Of a DNA stretch of 64,000 nucleotides, positions 6,565-15,501 are shown piece after piece; within the stretch, counting starts at the first letter, position 1, and every line of letters begins with the position of its first letter. This stretch comes from Okibacterium sp. HSC-33S16 (GTDB lineage: Bacteria > Actinomycetota > Actinomycetes > Actinomycetales > Microbacteriaceae). Where the stretch lies: positions 434,001 through 498,000 of the forward strand of contig NZ_JALJZZ010000001.1 of assembly GCF_024171565.1 (NCBI RefSeq), in the 5' to 3' direction. The notes below the pieces were generated by a model, which made no database searches, was not told the DNA's origin, and saw nothing but the letters and a program-made list of their open reading frames with translations. The translations under genes and the position numbers were made by a program.

Positions 6565-8412
6565 TCACGGCAAAGTAGGTTCAGACCCAGAAGAGATCGT
6601 CGTGTTGCCACGCGCGCGCTCTTCAATGTCGACATATGTCTGGAGGAGACGGCGCGCGCGATCGGCCTGCTCACCACCCTCCGCGGATTCCTTGATCAAT
6701 GCCGAACGCATCTGATCGACCTTCTCTGATGCTGCGGCCAGCGGCGGCAGCATCGGAGTGGCGGGGTCGGTTCGGATGGACAATACACAGGGACGGTCTG
6801 ACGACCATGCGCGTTGCCAGCCCGCGTTGAGCTCTTCTGTTCTCGACACACGTACTCCCTCAAGTCCGAGCAGACGCGCATATTCCTCATAAGGCACGGA
6901 AGGAAGAGTCTGACTGGCCTCGAATCGCGGGGCGCCCTCCATCTCACGCTGCTCCCAGCTCACCTCAGCGAGATCGCGATTATCGAAGACGGCGACGACA
7001 TACCGGGGGTCCGACCACTCCTGCCAGTGCGCTGCAACGGTAACCAGCTCTGCTAAGCCGGTCATCTGCATTCCCCCGTCGCCGGACAGAACAGCCACGG
7101 GTCGATCGGGTGCGGTGAACTTCGCCGCCAAGCCATACGGGATGCCACATCCCATACTTGCGAGAGTTCCTGAGACATGCGCCTGTATCCCCGGCGGGAG
7201 AATGAGCTGCCTTGCGTACCAGTAGACGACGCTGCCAACGTCCAGAGCCACCCGGGCGTTGGCGGGCAAGTGATCGTTGAGGGCCCGCATCGCTGCCTCA
7301 GGATTGACGTGGTCAGTGGCCACAGCAGCGCGTTCGCCGCTTATCTTGCGCCATCTCTCCACGACATCGCGGACGTACTCGGCCCAGACCTGGTTGGATG
7401 GCGCCGAAGTGGCATCACGAAGCGCACGCAGGGTTGCAGCCGCATCTCCGACGAGTCCGACGTCGACGCGGCTGCGGTTTCCTATGGCCCTCGGATCAAT
7501 GTCGATCTGCACGGTCTTCGCCTGTCCGGGAGCCGGGTAGAACTCGGTCCATGGATCGTTGGAACCGATGATGAGTAACGCGTCGCAGTCGGCGAACACT
7601 TGTGCGCTCGCGGTCGTGCCGAGGTGCCCCATGGTGCCAGCGGCATAGGGTAACCGCTCGTCAACGTAGGGTTTGCCGAGCAAGCTCGTCACTACGCCAG
7701 CACCCAAGTGCTCCGCGAAATCCTTCACTTCGTCCACCGCTTGGGCGGCACCCTTTCCGACCAGGAGTGCCGGTCGTTTCGCTGCGGCCAAAAGCGTCGC
7801 GGCTGCGGCGACGCGCTCGTCCGTCGCCCGAACAACTGGGTGGTCAAACACGGCCGTGCTCGGCACAATGCCGTGTTCATGCGGATGCTCCGGCGCAGGC
7901 TCAGTCTGTACGTCATGCGGAAGGATCACGACCGCCGGCGACCCGGAGCTGAGCGCAGCACGAAATGCACGGTCGATAACCATAGGCACTTGCTCTGCGC
8001 TCGTGACCTCTGCGATGTACTGCGCCGCAACATCAGAGAACAGAGTACGCAGATCGATTTCCTGCATATAGCCAGCACCGAGCACGCTGCGGTGCTGCTG
8101 TCCGACGAGAGCCACAACCGGAACACGGTCCAGTTTGGCGTCGTAGAGTCCGTTGAGCAGGTGCACCGCTCCAGGGCCCTGCGTAGAAATAACAACACCA
8201 ACGCCGCCGGCGTATTTGGCTTCGCCAACGGCCATGAAGGCCGCGTTCTCCTCATGCCGTGCTTGCACGAACACGATATCGCTGGTGGAGCGTCGCATCG
8301 CTTCTAAGACCCCGTTAATGCCGTCTCCGCTGTACCCGTACACGCGAGTGACGCCCCACTGACCGAGACTGTCGACGACGGCATCCGAAACGGTTCGCTG
8401 CTGTTCGGCCAC
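6565..8412 (-). CDS. Thiamine diphosphate-dependent enzyme, pyruvate oxidase/acetolactate synthase-like
   Basis: The start is GTG 8412 (VAEQQRTVSDAVV), behind AAGGAAGG; the frame stays open upstream but those residues do not fit the family. The 615-residue protein has three domains. The N-terminal PYR domain (about 5-175) carries the catalytic Glu in ARHEENAAFMAVGEAK. The central domain (about 190-330) contains a GKGAA loop. The C-terminal PP domain (about 360-540) carries the ThDP/Mg motif starting GDGGMQMTGL and ending DNRDL. The closest types are pyruvate dehydrogenase (quinone)/PoxB-like enzymes that oxidise pyruvate to acetate and CO2. The usual Asn-Asn at the end of the ThDP motif is Asn-Arg here. 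Substrate is not certain. Confidence 0.9.
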   Translation of the reverse strand: MAEQQRTVSDAVVDSLGQWGVTRVYGYSGDGINGVLEAMRRSTSDIVFVQARHEENAAFMAVGEAKYAGGVGVVISTQGPGAVHLLNGLYDAKLDRVPVVALVGQQHRSVLGAGYMQEIDLRTLFSDVAAQYIAEVTSAEQVPMVIDRAFRAALSSGSPAVVILPHDVQTEPAPEHPHEHGIVPSTAVFDHPVVRATDERVAAAATLLAAAKRPALLVGKGAAQAVDEVKDFAEHLGAGVVTSLLGKPYVDERLPYAAGTMGHLGTTASAQVFADCDALLIIGSNDPWTEFYPAPGQAKTVQIDIDPRAIGNRSRVDVGLVGDAAATLRALRDATSAPSNQVWAEYVRDVVERWRKISGERAAVATDHVNPEAAMRALNDHLPANARVALDVGSVVYWYARQLILPPGIQAHVSGTLASMGCGIPYGLAAKFTAPDRPVAVLSGDGGMQMTGLAELVTVAAHWQEWSDPRYVVAVFDNRDLAEVSWEQREMEGAPRFEASQTLPSVPYEEYARLLGLEGVRVSRTEELNAGWQRAWSSDRPCVLSIRTDPATPMLPPLAAASEKVDQMRSALIKESAEGGEQADRARRLLQTYVDIEERARGNTTISSGSEPTLP

Positions 8413-8661
8413 GACCCTTCCTTTCACATGTCCGGGGCGTTCCATCGTGATGCGGGGTGCCCCAGACGCCAGCGTGCGCCGAACATTACGCATGCGACAA
8501 GCCGTTGACGATCGAACTGGTTCCAGATAGTAGGGATCGGCGCGGCGCTGACCCGTCAATCCGGGGCAATCGACCATATGCGGACGGGGTGTGGAGAGCA
8601 CCATGATTGAAGGGGCTGGCAAGGAACTGTGGACCGTCAGGGGTGGAGCAAATGGAAGCCT

Positions 8662-10101
8662 TCAACGCGAGGACGGCGGCTCCGTGAATTGATCAGCCCT
8701 TTGTCGTATTCGAGGCCGCCTGGCCCACGCTCGGGAGGATCGACTGGAAAGCGCGAGCAGGACCAAGATGTCGCACGCCAGCGTAAGCAGGGTAGTGCGA
8801 ATCGTGATCTCTTGGCCGTCGAGGAAGTAGTCGAGGGCGGCGGTGGTGATGCTTCCCATCGCCACCACCATGACCGCGATTCTCGCCCAATTGCTGCCCT
8901 GAGAGACGAGCCACGCGAACACGAGTTCCGCTGCGAGCAGGAGGCTGCCAAGGACAAGCACCACCGTCAATACCGTTCCGGAAACCGCCGACCAGTCGCT
9001 ATCGCTCGGCGCGATGCCTAGATCGTTTTCGAGCACCGTATTCCAGTCCAATCCCAGAGCCAGCAACCAGACAGCACCGAGTAGAACCCTGACGACAATG
9101 AGTCCCGCTCCGAGCGTTGTCGGTACTGGCCTGGCTGCCGTTCGTGCAGCGCGTTCGTCCTCGGCCAGTACAACTGCGGACTCGAAAGCGGGCCGCTTCG
9201 CCACGGGCATTCGGGAACTGTCGGGGTGTGGCTTGGCATGCGTTGCCTCGGTTCGAGGAACCTCGACCATTTGTCTCGCATCAATGACCGGCAGATCTCC
9301 ATCGGTCCGGATCGTGTCACCACCGCCATTGCGCGAGTGATAGCCGGTGGAGAAATCCTCAATAACATCAATGCGAACATCAGCGTTACTATCCATCACC
9401 GTTCGTACGATGTGATCACGCTCAACATCGATGTCGGCGTCGATCTTATGGGTGATTTGAAGCGTGAAAAGTGAAAATCCCACCGCCCGGTCGAAGGTGC
9501 CCGCCGCAAGCCAGTCGACCCGCCTTCCCCCCGGGAGCAACCAGCCATCGGGAGTCCGCCAGAACCGGACATGGTGTCGCTTGGCCGGGTTTCCTGCCAC
9601 CTCCTGCTGATAGGCGAAGTCTTGTTTTCGTCCGAAGAGGAAGAGTGGACTCACCGGCGCTTCGTCGTAGCTCCGACGGTTGAGTGTCGACATCACGATG
9701 CGCCATCCGCTGGCCAGTGTCAGACCGTCGGCTCGCGTCCATCCCGCTGCGACCAGTGCTGCGTGCAGGTCGGCTTCATCACCGAGACATGCCAGGTTGA
9801 CCGGGTCTCCGAGCAAACCGTCACTCGTGCGGGCTCGGCCGATGAAGTAATTAGGGACGTAGATCGTGGTAAGTATGCGGTGAAGGCGGGGCAACACGAG
9901 ATACGCAACAACCAGCCAAAACGCCAGAAAGAACAGGATGCCGAACCAGCCGAATTCGAATGACTCGCTGAGCACTAGCCAAGCCAGCCACACCACCGCG
10001 AGTCCCGCGTAAACGAAAACAAATCCGTCGAGGAGCGCATTGCCGGACAATCGCGCCGCTCTCGGAGGCGCGCCAACAGTCGGTCGCTCGACGGCGCTCA
10101 T
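8662..10101 (-). CDS. LssY_C-domain membrane protein with C-terminal four-helix membrane region
   Basis: The 479-residue protein begins with two membrane helices (about 25-72). A soluble LssY_C domain follows (about 95-245: VNLACLGDEADLHAALVAAGWTRAD, then SPLFLFGR, FAYQQEV, RHHVRFWRTPDGWLLPGG, FTLQITHKIDADID). A linker and four further hydrophobic segments (about 325-450) follow, then a basic tail. LssY_C is found next to or fused with DedA/PAP2-type membrane enzymes; its own activity is not established. TAGTCT at 10108-10113 (minus strand) lies 6 nt before the ATG, so the mRNA is probably leaderless. Confidence 0.85.
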   Translation of the reverse strand: MSAVERPTVGAPPRAARLSGNALLDGFVFVYAGLAVVWLAWLVLSESFEFGWFGILFFLAFWLVVAYLVLPRLHRILTTIYVPNYFIGRARTSDGLLGDPVNLACLGDEADLHAALVAAGWTRADGLTLASGWRIVMSTLNRRSYDEAPVSPLFLFGRKQDFAYQQEVAGNPAKRHHVRFWRTPDGWLLPGGRRVDWLAAGTFDRAVGFSLFTLQITHKIDADIDVERDHIVRTVMDSNADVRIDVIEDFSTGYHSRNGGGDTIRTDGDLPVIDARQMVEVPRTEATHAKPHPDSSRMPVAKRPAFESAVVLAEDERAARTAARPVPTTLGAGLIVVRVLLGAVWLLALGLDWNTVLENDLGIAPSDSDWSAVSGTVLTVVLVLGSLLLAAELVFAWLVSQGSNWARIAVMVVAMGSITTAALDYFLDGQEITIRTTLLTLACDILVLLALSSRSSRAWARRPRIRQRADQFTEPPSSR

Positions 10102-10175
10102 GCGGGCAGACTACCGGCCGAGCGGCAGAGGAGTGAAGGCGCCGCTGCTTGTTCGAGTGTTGAGGACCCGACGCG

Positions 10176-10580
10176 CTATTCAGCGTTTCCTTCGTAGCCG
10201 ATGAGCCAGCAGAGACCGTATCGATCCACCACCTGGCCATCAGTCGCGCCCCACGGCCGTCGAGTCAGCGGGTCGACAACCGACCCGCCGTCAGCAAGCT
10301 TCTCGAACCATTGATGGAGGATCTGGGGCCCCGCCGTCCCGAGCAGGGCCAGTTTGATGCCTTCAACCGATACAGCCCTGTCGCCCTCGGTGATATCTGA
10401 TCCCGCCAGCGAGACGGGTCCGTCGAGAACACCGTGAGCGATCGCATCCGGGGGACCATCGGTCCGACCAAAGTCCTCGAACGTGTGGAGGTTCAGCTCT
10501 CCGCCGAAAACCTGAGCGTAGAAGGTCAACGCGTCATGAGCTGTATGGGGGAAACTCACGTAGATCAGAGGGGACGACAC
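10176..10580 (-). CDS. VOC-superfamily (glyoxalase-like/PhnB) protein
   Basis: The 134-residue protein shows paired beta-alpha-beta-beta-beta units of the vicinal oxygen chelate fold: DALTFYAQVFGGELNLHTFEDFG in the first half and the PhnB-type ending ADGGSVVDPLTRRPWGATDGQVVDRYGLCWLI in the second. Members act as metal-dependent enzymes or as antibiotic-binding proteins. The GTG start at 10580 follows TAGGCT (10587-10592, minus strand) by 6 nt, the leaderless layout. Substrate unknown. Confidence 0.9.
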   Translation of the reverse strand: MSSPLIYVSFPHTAHDALTFYAQVFGGELNLHTFEDFGRTDGPPDAIAHGVLDGPVSLAGSDITEGDRAVSVEGIKLALLGTAGPQILHQWFEKLADGGSVVDPLTRRPWGATDGQVVDRYGLCWLIGYEGNAE

Positions 10581-10694
10581 CTCGCAAGCCTAACCTCGGG
10601 CGAAGGCCTTGGGTAGAGTCAGCGTCCCCTGAAGGCCCGTGCCCCTTGCGAGTTGTGCGATGACAACACGTCGGCGAAGCTTCGGTCCCGTGAC

Positions 10695-11918
10695 TCAGGA
10701 CCTTCCCGCCCACGGGTCGTAGTCGATCTCGAGCTCCGCCTGCTCCGGCCGCTTCTCAATGGGAACATGCTGCAGATTGACTCGAATCCGATACCAGAGT
10801 GAGCTTGAGCCGCGCATCCCGTCGACGAGGACATCTGCGGGATCCAGGAAGTCGACCACGCTAGCGTGCTGTGACTTCCATCGTTCCAGTCCCTCCAGCG
10901 CCTCGGGCTTTGTCTTCGCTCGAGCGATCTCGATGAGCGGCATTGTGGACTGGCGTCGGCCGGACCCATCCGAGGCCTTCGGAGGCTTCTCCGCAGGTCC
11001 CAGCTCCGTCGCCAAGGCGAGGAGAGAATCGAGCTGGCCTGCCGCCTGGTCGATTCCAGCGAAGGGGTCGCCACGCTCAGCGAATCGTTGGATAACGGAC
11101 CGGACTGTGAAGGTTTCTGGCCGAGATATGGCGACCTCGTCCCAGTCGAGCGGTGTGGACACTCGGGCATCGGGCAACGCGCGCACCGAGTATGCCGATG
11201 CGACCGTGCGGTCCTTGGCGTTTTGATTGAAGTCGACGAATACGCTTTCGCCGCGTTCCTCTTTCCACCACCGTGCCGTTGCGAGTCCCGGAGCCCGTCG
11301 CTCCACCTCGCGTGCCAACGTCTCAGCGGCGAGACGAACGTCTCGGAATCCCCATCGCGGTTCGATGCGCGCGTAAACGTGGATGCCGCGCGACCCCGAC
11401 GTCTTGGGCCAACCGACCAATCCGTGGTCTGTCAGGACGTCCCTCGCGATCATGGCCACGTCGACAATCTGGCGCCACTCCACTCCGGGCATCGGATCGA
11501 GGTCGACACGGAGCTCGTCGGGATGCTCCAGATCCTCTGCGCGCACCGGGTGAGGGTTCAGATCGATACAGCCGAGGTTCACAACCCAAGCCAGGGCGGC
11601 GGCATCTCGCACCACCACCTCCTCCGCGGAATTACCGGACGCATAGTGCAGCGTTGCGGTGTCGATCCACTCGGGTCGTTTGTCGGGCGCGCGCTTCTGA
11701 AAGAACGCCTCCTGATCGATGCCCTTCACGAAACGCTTGAGGACCATGGGCCGCCCGGCAACACCGCGCAGGGCGCCCTCCGCGACGGCCAAATAATACT
11801 CGACCAACTCAATCTTCGTGATTCCGACCTCGGGGAAGATCACCTTCTCCGGATTCGAGATTCTCACCTCGCGCCCGTCGATCTCCAACACCTGTGCGGG
11901 ACTCGTCGTGGGGCTCAC
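10695..11918 (-). CDS. ligD: LigD-type NHEJ primase-polymerase domain protein
   Basis: Residues 1-300 match the archaeo-eukaryotic primase-polymerase domain of bacterial LigD: ISNPEKVIFPEVGITK, the first catalytic pair in RVDLDPMPG, SGSRGIHVYARI, and the third acid in VFVDFNQNAKDRTVA. This enzyme adds nucleotides at double-strand break ends during Ku-dependent end joining. Residues 300-407 are an extension ending in LEIDYDPWAG; no ligase or 3'-phosphoesterase domain is present, and no ku gene lies in the window. The GTG start follows TATGGT (11925-11930, minus strand) by 6 nt. It could serve NHEJ with a separately encoded ligase. The symbol refers only to the polymerase module. Confidence 0.88.
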   Translation of the reverse strand: MSPTTSPAQVLEIDGREVRISNPEKVIFPEVGITKIELVEYYLAVAEGALRGVAGRPMVLKRFVKGIDQEAFFQKRAPDKRPEWIDTATLHYASGNSAEEVVVRDAAALAWVVNLGCIDLNPHPVRAEDLEHPDELRVDLDPMPGVEWRQIVDVAMIARDVLTDHGLVGWPKTSGSRGIHVYARIEPRWGFRDVRLAAETLAREVERRAPGLATARWWKEERGESVFVDFNQNAKDRTVASAYSVRALPDARVSTPLDWDEVAISRPETFTVRSVIQRFAERGDPFAGIDQAAGQLDSLLALATELGPAEKPPKASDGSGRRQSTMPLIEIARAKTKPEALEGLERWKSQHASVVDFLDPADVLVDGMRGSSSLWYRIRVNLQHVPIEKRPEQAELEIDYDPWAGRS

Positions 11919-12009
11919 GTGTTCACCATAACTGTGCCGCCTCGTCGCAGGTAGCCCCTTCCATTACCGACGCCGTCCGGGTCAAAAGCGATGCGGTCGC
12001 ATTAATGGT

Positions 12010-12044
12010 ATTGGTTTTCGATATGTTCGTATTGATTAACGATA
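12010..12044 (+). promoter_or_regulatory. Two tandem 14-bp repeats before the DUF2975/XRE pair
   Basis: ATTGGTTTTCGATA at 12010-12023 recurs as ATTGATTAACGATA at 12031-12044 (11 of 14 matches), 21 bp apart, two turns of the helix. The stretch is far more AT-rich than its surroundings and ends just before the AAGAGG binding site of the DUF2975 gene. It looks like a promoter with a pair of operator sites on one face of the DNA, possibly for the XRE regulator encoded downstream. Confidence 0.5.
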
Positions 12045-12054
12045 AGAGGCTGTC

Positions 12055-12534
12055 ATGACCCGCACCGCGATCGTTTTGTCGAAGATCTTCATTCTGCTGA
12101 TGGTGGTCGCCGGACTCTTCGTGCAATTCGTGATGATTCCCATTCAAACGTCGGAGTCGGCGGCGGATAGCCCCGACCTGGCATTCCTGCGCCTGCCGCT
12201 CCTCATCGCTGGCATTCTCTTCGTGCTCTGCGGACAAGTTGTCCTCGCGTGCGTGTGGATGTTGCTGTCCCTCGTTCGCCGAGAGGCTATCTTCACCACA
12301 CGCGCATTCAGATTCGTCGACACCATGATCGGTGCGCTCCTCTTGGCGGCGGCGGTCATCGTCGCGGCACTTCTCACCATGGAACTCACGGCAGACGCGG
12401 GGGAGCCGGGATTCTTCGTTCTCGCGCTCGGCGTCGCCTTCGGCTGCGCGGCTCTCGCCCTCGTCGTCTTCGTCATGCGGGGTTTGCTTGTCAAAGCGTC
12501 CGAGCAGGCACGCTACCTCGACGAGGTGGTCTGA
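12055..12534 (+). CDS. DUF2975 four-helix membrane protein
   Basis: 159 residues with four hydrophobic helices (about 8-28, 46-70, 90-112, 122-145), separated by LVRREAIFTTRAFRFVDTM, the signature loop of DUF2975 proteins. These are nearly always encoded just before a small XRE regulator, as here: the TGA overlaps the next ATG by one base (TGATG). Function unknown; the pairing suggests a membrane-linked regulatory module. Confidence 0.88.
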   Translation: MTRTAIVLSKIFILLMVVAGLFVQFVMIPIQTSESAADSPDLAFLRLPLLIAGILFVLCGQVVLACVWMLLSLVRREAIFTTRAFRFVDTMIGALLLAAAVIVAALLTMELTADAGEPGFFVLALGVAFGCAALALVVFVMRGLLVKASEQARYLDEVV

Positions 12535-12743
12535 TGGCCATCGTGGTCAATCTCGACGTTGCGCTGGCACAACGCAAAATGAGCGTGACTGAATTAGCGG
12601 ATGCTGTTGGCATCACTGTCGCAAACATCTCCATTTTGAAAAACTCCCGAGCGAAGGCCGTCCGGTTCAGCACCCTCGACGCAATCTGTCGGGTGCTCGA
12701 CTGCCAACCGGGTGACATCCTCGAGTGGGCTCCCGACCGCTAA
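12534..12743 (+). CDS. XRE-family helix-turn-helix regulator (YozG-like)
   Basis: A 69-residue protein that is almost entirely an HTH domain: LAQRKMSVTELADAVGIT, VANISILKNSRAKAVRF as recognition helix, LDAICRVLDCQPGDILEW as the closing helices. It overlaps the DUF2975 stop by one base and is translated by coupling. It probably binds DNA as a dimer and may control its own operon through the tandem repeats at 12010-12044. Confidence 0.92.
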   Translation: MAIVVNLDVALAQRKMSVTELADAVGITVANISILKNSRAKAVRFSTLDAICRVLDCQPGDILEWAPDR

Positions 12744-12789
12744 GGCCTCATTTGGTGAAAAACATGGCGCCCGGAGATGGTTCCTCAAT

Positions 12790-13188
12790 ATGCTCTCGTC
12801 CATGCCCCTCGTGATCTCGGCCATCTCCCTCATCCTGGTGATCGGCGCCCTCGTCGACATCATCACGCGCCAAGACACGCAGGTGAAGCACATGCCGAAG
12901 ATCGTCTGGGTGCTGCTTGTCGTCTTCCTGCCGCTGATTGGAAGCGTGCTCTGGTTCAGTCTCGGTCGGGAGTACGAGCGGTCGAATGGCGACCGCCCGC
13001 GAATTCCCGTCCAGGTGTCGCGCCGGCCGCGCGACACTCCAGGTCGCCCTGTGGCGACGCCGACCGCTCGGGTTCGAAGCACCGAGGAACAACTTGCCGA
13101 CCTTGAACGAGAGATCGAGTTTCATGAGAAGCAGGCGCGGATCGAGCGACTGCAGCGTGACGTCGAGGAGCGCCGCAAGCCGGACTGA
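12790..13188 (+). CDS. PLDc_N-domain membrane protein with coiled-coil tail
   Basis: From ATG 12790 the protein has 132 residues. Two hydrophobic helices (about 6-25 and 40-60) carry the phospholipase D-nuclease N-terminal domain signature (KIVWVLLVVFLPLIGSVLWFSLGRE). A Pro/Arg-rich linker and a charged helical tail (EEQLADLEREIEFHEKQARIERLQRDVEE) likely form a coiled coil. The domain is a membrane anchor; no PLD catalytic motif is present. A longer in-frame start at 12712 would lie inside the regulator gene, so the internal ATG is preferred. Confidence 0.85.
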   Translation: MLSSMPLVISAISLILVIGALVDIITRQDTQVKHMPKIVWVLLVVFLPLIGSVLWFSLGREYERSNGDRPRIPVQVSRRPRDTPGRPVATPTARVRSTEEQLADLEREIEFHEKQARIERLQRDVEERRKPD

Positions 13189-13347
13189 GGCCCTTCGCGA
13201 AAGCGTGCGCACTCCTGCGCAGAAATCTGAGGGTTCACCCCGGAGGCGGCGACGTGCAGGGGCCACTACGGTGCGAGAGAACCGGGGCCGAAGGCGCACC
13301 GTGGTTTGCGCGTGCGTGGCACCCGTTCCTTGCGATGGGAGTCCGAA

Positions 13348-13497
13348 ATGGACCGTCGACTCAGGTGCCGTCTGAGATTTCACAAGTGGGTCATGAAACA
13401 AGATTCACCGGACGTGCACCGCTACTGGGGATGTCGGTACTGCAACGCCACCCGCGACCTTGAGAATCGCCCCACCCACATCACGTTCATGGGTTGA
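13348..13497 (+). CDS. Small Cys-containing protein (49 aa)
   Basis: ATG 13348, with GGGAG at 13337-13341 six bases upstream, starts a 49-residue protein with an N-terminal basic helix (MDRRLRCRLRFHKWVMK) and a CRYC pair near residue 31. The opening R-C-R-L-R-F-H-K-W resembles a group of short actinobacterial proteins that pair LxxHxW with a CxxC-like motif and may bind zinc. Function unknown. Confidence 0.65.
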   Translation: MDRRLRCRLRFHKWVMKQDSPDVHRYWGCRYCNATRDLENRPTHITFMG

Positions 13498-13657
13498 GGG
13501 CTCGGATCGAATTTGTTGCATAGAACAACTTGTGCCGATCGGCTGTCATCCGTACGCTCGAATCATTCCCACCTCCTTCGGCACCAGCGCCGAAGCTTGT
13601 CGAGAGGCGTTCGAAGATGAACAGTTCCCGTACCGCAGTCAGGCCTGCCCAGTGAGC

Positions 13658-14905
13658 ATGGACCACCGACGCGGATCAGCCGAGGTCACGGTCGTTGGGC
13701 CAGATGGAGCACCCCTCGCCAACGCCGACGTGACCGTCGAGCAGACCCGCCATGCATTCACCTTCGGCAACATCGGATTCGACTTCATTCCGCTGGCCAA
13801 CGCCGAGGCCGCAGCGAGCGCTCCTCCGTCAGCATTCGGCGCGGCGGCCGTCGAGGGACTGGCCGAACTCTCCGATCTCTGGCTTGACCTCTTCAACACG
13901 GCGACTCTCCCGTTCTACTGGCGTGGTTTCGAGCCGGAAGAGGGGGCACCCGACACCGAGCGTCTGCTTCGCACGGCACGGTGGTTCGCTGACCGCGGTG
14001 TCTCTGTGAAGGGACACCCGTTGACCTGGCACACACTGGCGCCCGAATGGCTCGTCGATCGTCCGATCGACGAGATTGAGCAGCTGCAACGGGGTCGAAT
14101 CCAGCGTGAGGTGTCGAACTTTGCGGGCGTTATCGATACCTGGGATGCCATCAACGAAGTGGTGATCATGCCGGTGTTCACGGCGGAGAAGAATGGCATC
14201 ACCCGGTTGGCGCACAGCATCGGACGCATTCCGATGGTGCGGTTGGCGTTCGAGGAAGCCCGCAACGCCAATCCCTCTGCGACCCTGATCCTCAACGATT
14301 TTGACCTGTCGAGCGCATACGAGTGCCTCATCGAAGGGGTGCTCGAGGCAGGCATCCAGATAGACGCAATCGGGCTGCAGACCCACATGCACCAAGGGTA
14401 CTGGGGCGAAGAGAAGATGCTCGCCATGGTGGATCGCTTCGCTCGCTACGGTCTGCCGTTACACCTGACCGAGACGACACTGTTGTCTGGCCACCTTATG
14501 CCGCCCGAAATCGTCGACCTCAACGACTATCAAATACCGGCCTGGCCATCGACTCCTGACGGCGAGGCACGGCAGGCCGACGAGATCGAGCGGCACTACC
14601 GGTCGCTCGTCGGGCACCCGGCCGTGCAGGCGATTACCTACTGGGGCCTCACCGATGACGGTGCCTGGCTGGGCGCACCCGGCGGACTAGTGCGCGCTGA
14701 TGGCTCTCCCAAACCGTCCTATGACGCGCTCAAGGCGCTGATCAAAGGGGAGTGGTGGCTGCCGCGCACCGCTTTGCGCACTGACGCGGACGGGAAGCTC
14801 GAGCTCTCAGGATTCTTCGGTGAGTACGCCGTGAGTGCACACGGGCACACCGCGAACGTGACGCTGACGGCTGCGTCCACGAACACGGAAGCCCGGCTGG
14901 TATGA
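13658..14905 (+). CDS. Glycoside hydrolase family 10 (endo-xylanase-like), no signal peptide
   Basis: Counting from ATG 13658 the protein is 415 residues. Residues 1-30 form a small beta domain (VTVVGPDGAPLANADVTVEQ). The GH10 TIM barrel follows: FGNIGFDF, LPFYWRGFEPEEG, VKGHPLTWH, the acid/base Glu167 in DAINEV, ILNDFD, IGLQTHMH, the nucleophile Glu272 in LHLTETT, and ITYWGLTDDGAWLG. A short beta domain ends the chain. GH10 enzymes cut beta-1,4-xylan with retention. No secretion signal is visible, so it probably acts on imported oligosaccharides. The exact start is uncertain (13652 GTG and the open frame from 13460 are alternatives), with no clear binding site. Confidence 0.9.
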   Translation: MDHRRGSAEVTVVGPDGAPLANADVTVEQTRHAFTFGNIGFDFIPLANAEAAASAPPSAFGAAAVEGLAELSDLWLDLFNTATLPFYWRGFEPEEGAPDTERLLRTARWFADRGVSVKGHPLTWHTLAPEWLVDRPIDEIEQLQRGRIQREVSNFAGVIDTWDAINEVVIMPVFTAEKNGITRLAHSIGRIPMVRLAFEEARNANPSATLILNDFDLSSAYECLIEGVLEAGIQIDAIGLQTHMHQGYWGEEKMLAMVDRFARYGLPLHLTETTLLSGHLMPPEIVDLNDYQIPAWPSTPDGEARQADEIERHYRSLVGHPAVQAITYWGLTDDGAWLGAPGGLVRADGSPKPSYDALKALIKGEWWLPRTALRTDADGKLELSGFFGEYAVSAHGHTANVTLTAASTNTEARLV

Positions 14906-14961
14906 CCAGCCGGGCGACCGTGCTTGCTTCGAGTTGTGCTCGACCGTTGCGCGCTGAGCGG

Positions 14962-15501
14962 TTAAGCTGCGGCGGTTGTGCCGGATGTGTTCTCCGTCAC
15001 AGCGGCACCCTCCGGCGAGGCCGGGTTGAGCGCGTTCTGCAGCGCCGCTTCGGCTTCGTCGTTGTCGATGCCGAGGGAGAGAGCGATCTCGGTGACGAGC
15101 GGTCCCTGCGCGTGGCGAAGGAGATCACGCTCGGCGAGTGACAGGCCCTTGTATTCGCTGCGTCGGGTGAGGTCGCGAACGACACCGGCGACCGTGAAGA
15201 TATCACCGACCTTGAGCTTCTCCTGGTTGTCCTTCATGCGACGAGACCATTTGTCTTCCTCGTCGATGGTCGGGGCACGGAGAACCTCAAACAGGGCCTT
15301 CATGTCTTCAGCGCCCAGGACGGCGCGAATGCCGACCTTCTCAGCGCTGGCGAGAGGAACGCTCACCTCGAGCTTGGAGTCGTGTACCTCGAGCTTGAGG
15401 TATTCAATCTCGTTTCCCTTGACGGTGCGCGAGAAGATCGACGTAATAGTGGCGGGACCGTGTACTGGGTAGACGACGGTTTGGCCTTCGGAAAACTGCA
15501 T
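14962..15501 (-). CDS. carD: CarD-family RNA polymerase-binding regulator
   Basis: 179 residues from ATG 15501 (MQFSEGQTVVYPVHGPATI), with GGAGG nine bases upstream. The N-terminal RNA polymerase interaction domain (about 1-65: YLKLEVHDSKLEVSVPLASAEKVGIR) binds the beta subunit. A helical C-terminal domain (about 70-160) has the region that contacts the upstream edge of the promoter bubble (RMKDNQEKLKVGDIFTVAGVVRDL). CarD stabilises open complexes, mainly at rRNA promoters. The last 25 residues are a Thr/Ala/Glu-rich tail beyond the usual roughly 160. Confidence 0.95.
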   Translation of the reverse strand: MQFSEGQTVVYPVHGPATITSIFSRTVKGNEIEYLKLEVHDSKLEVSVPLASAEKVGIRAVLGAEDMKALFEVLRAPTIDEEDKWSRRMKDNQEKLKVGDIFTVAGVVRDLTRRSEYKGLSLAERDLLRHAQGPLVTEIALSLGIDNDEAEAALQNALNPASPEGAAVTENTSGTTAAA

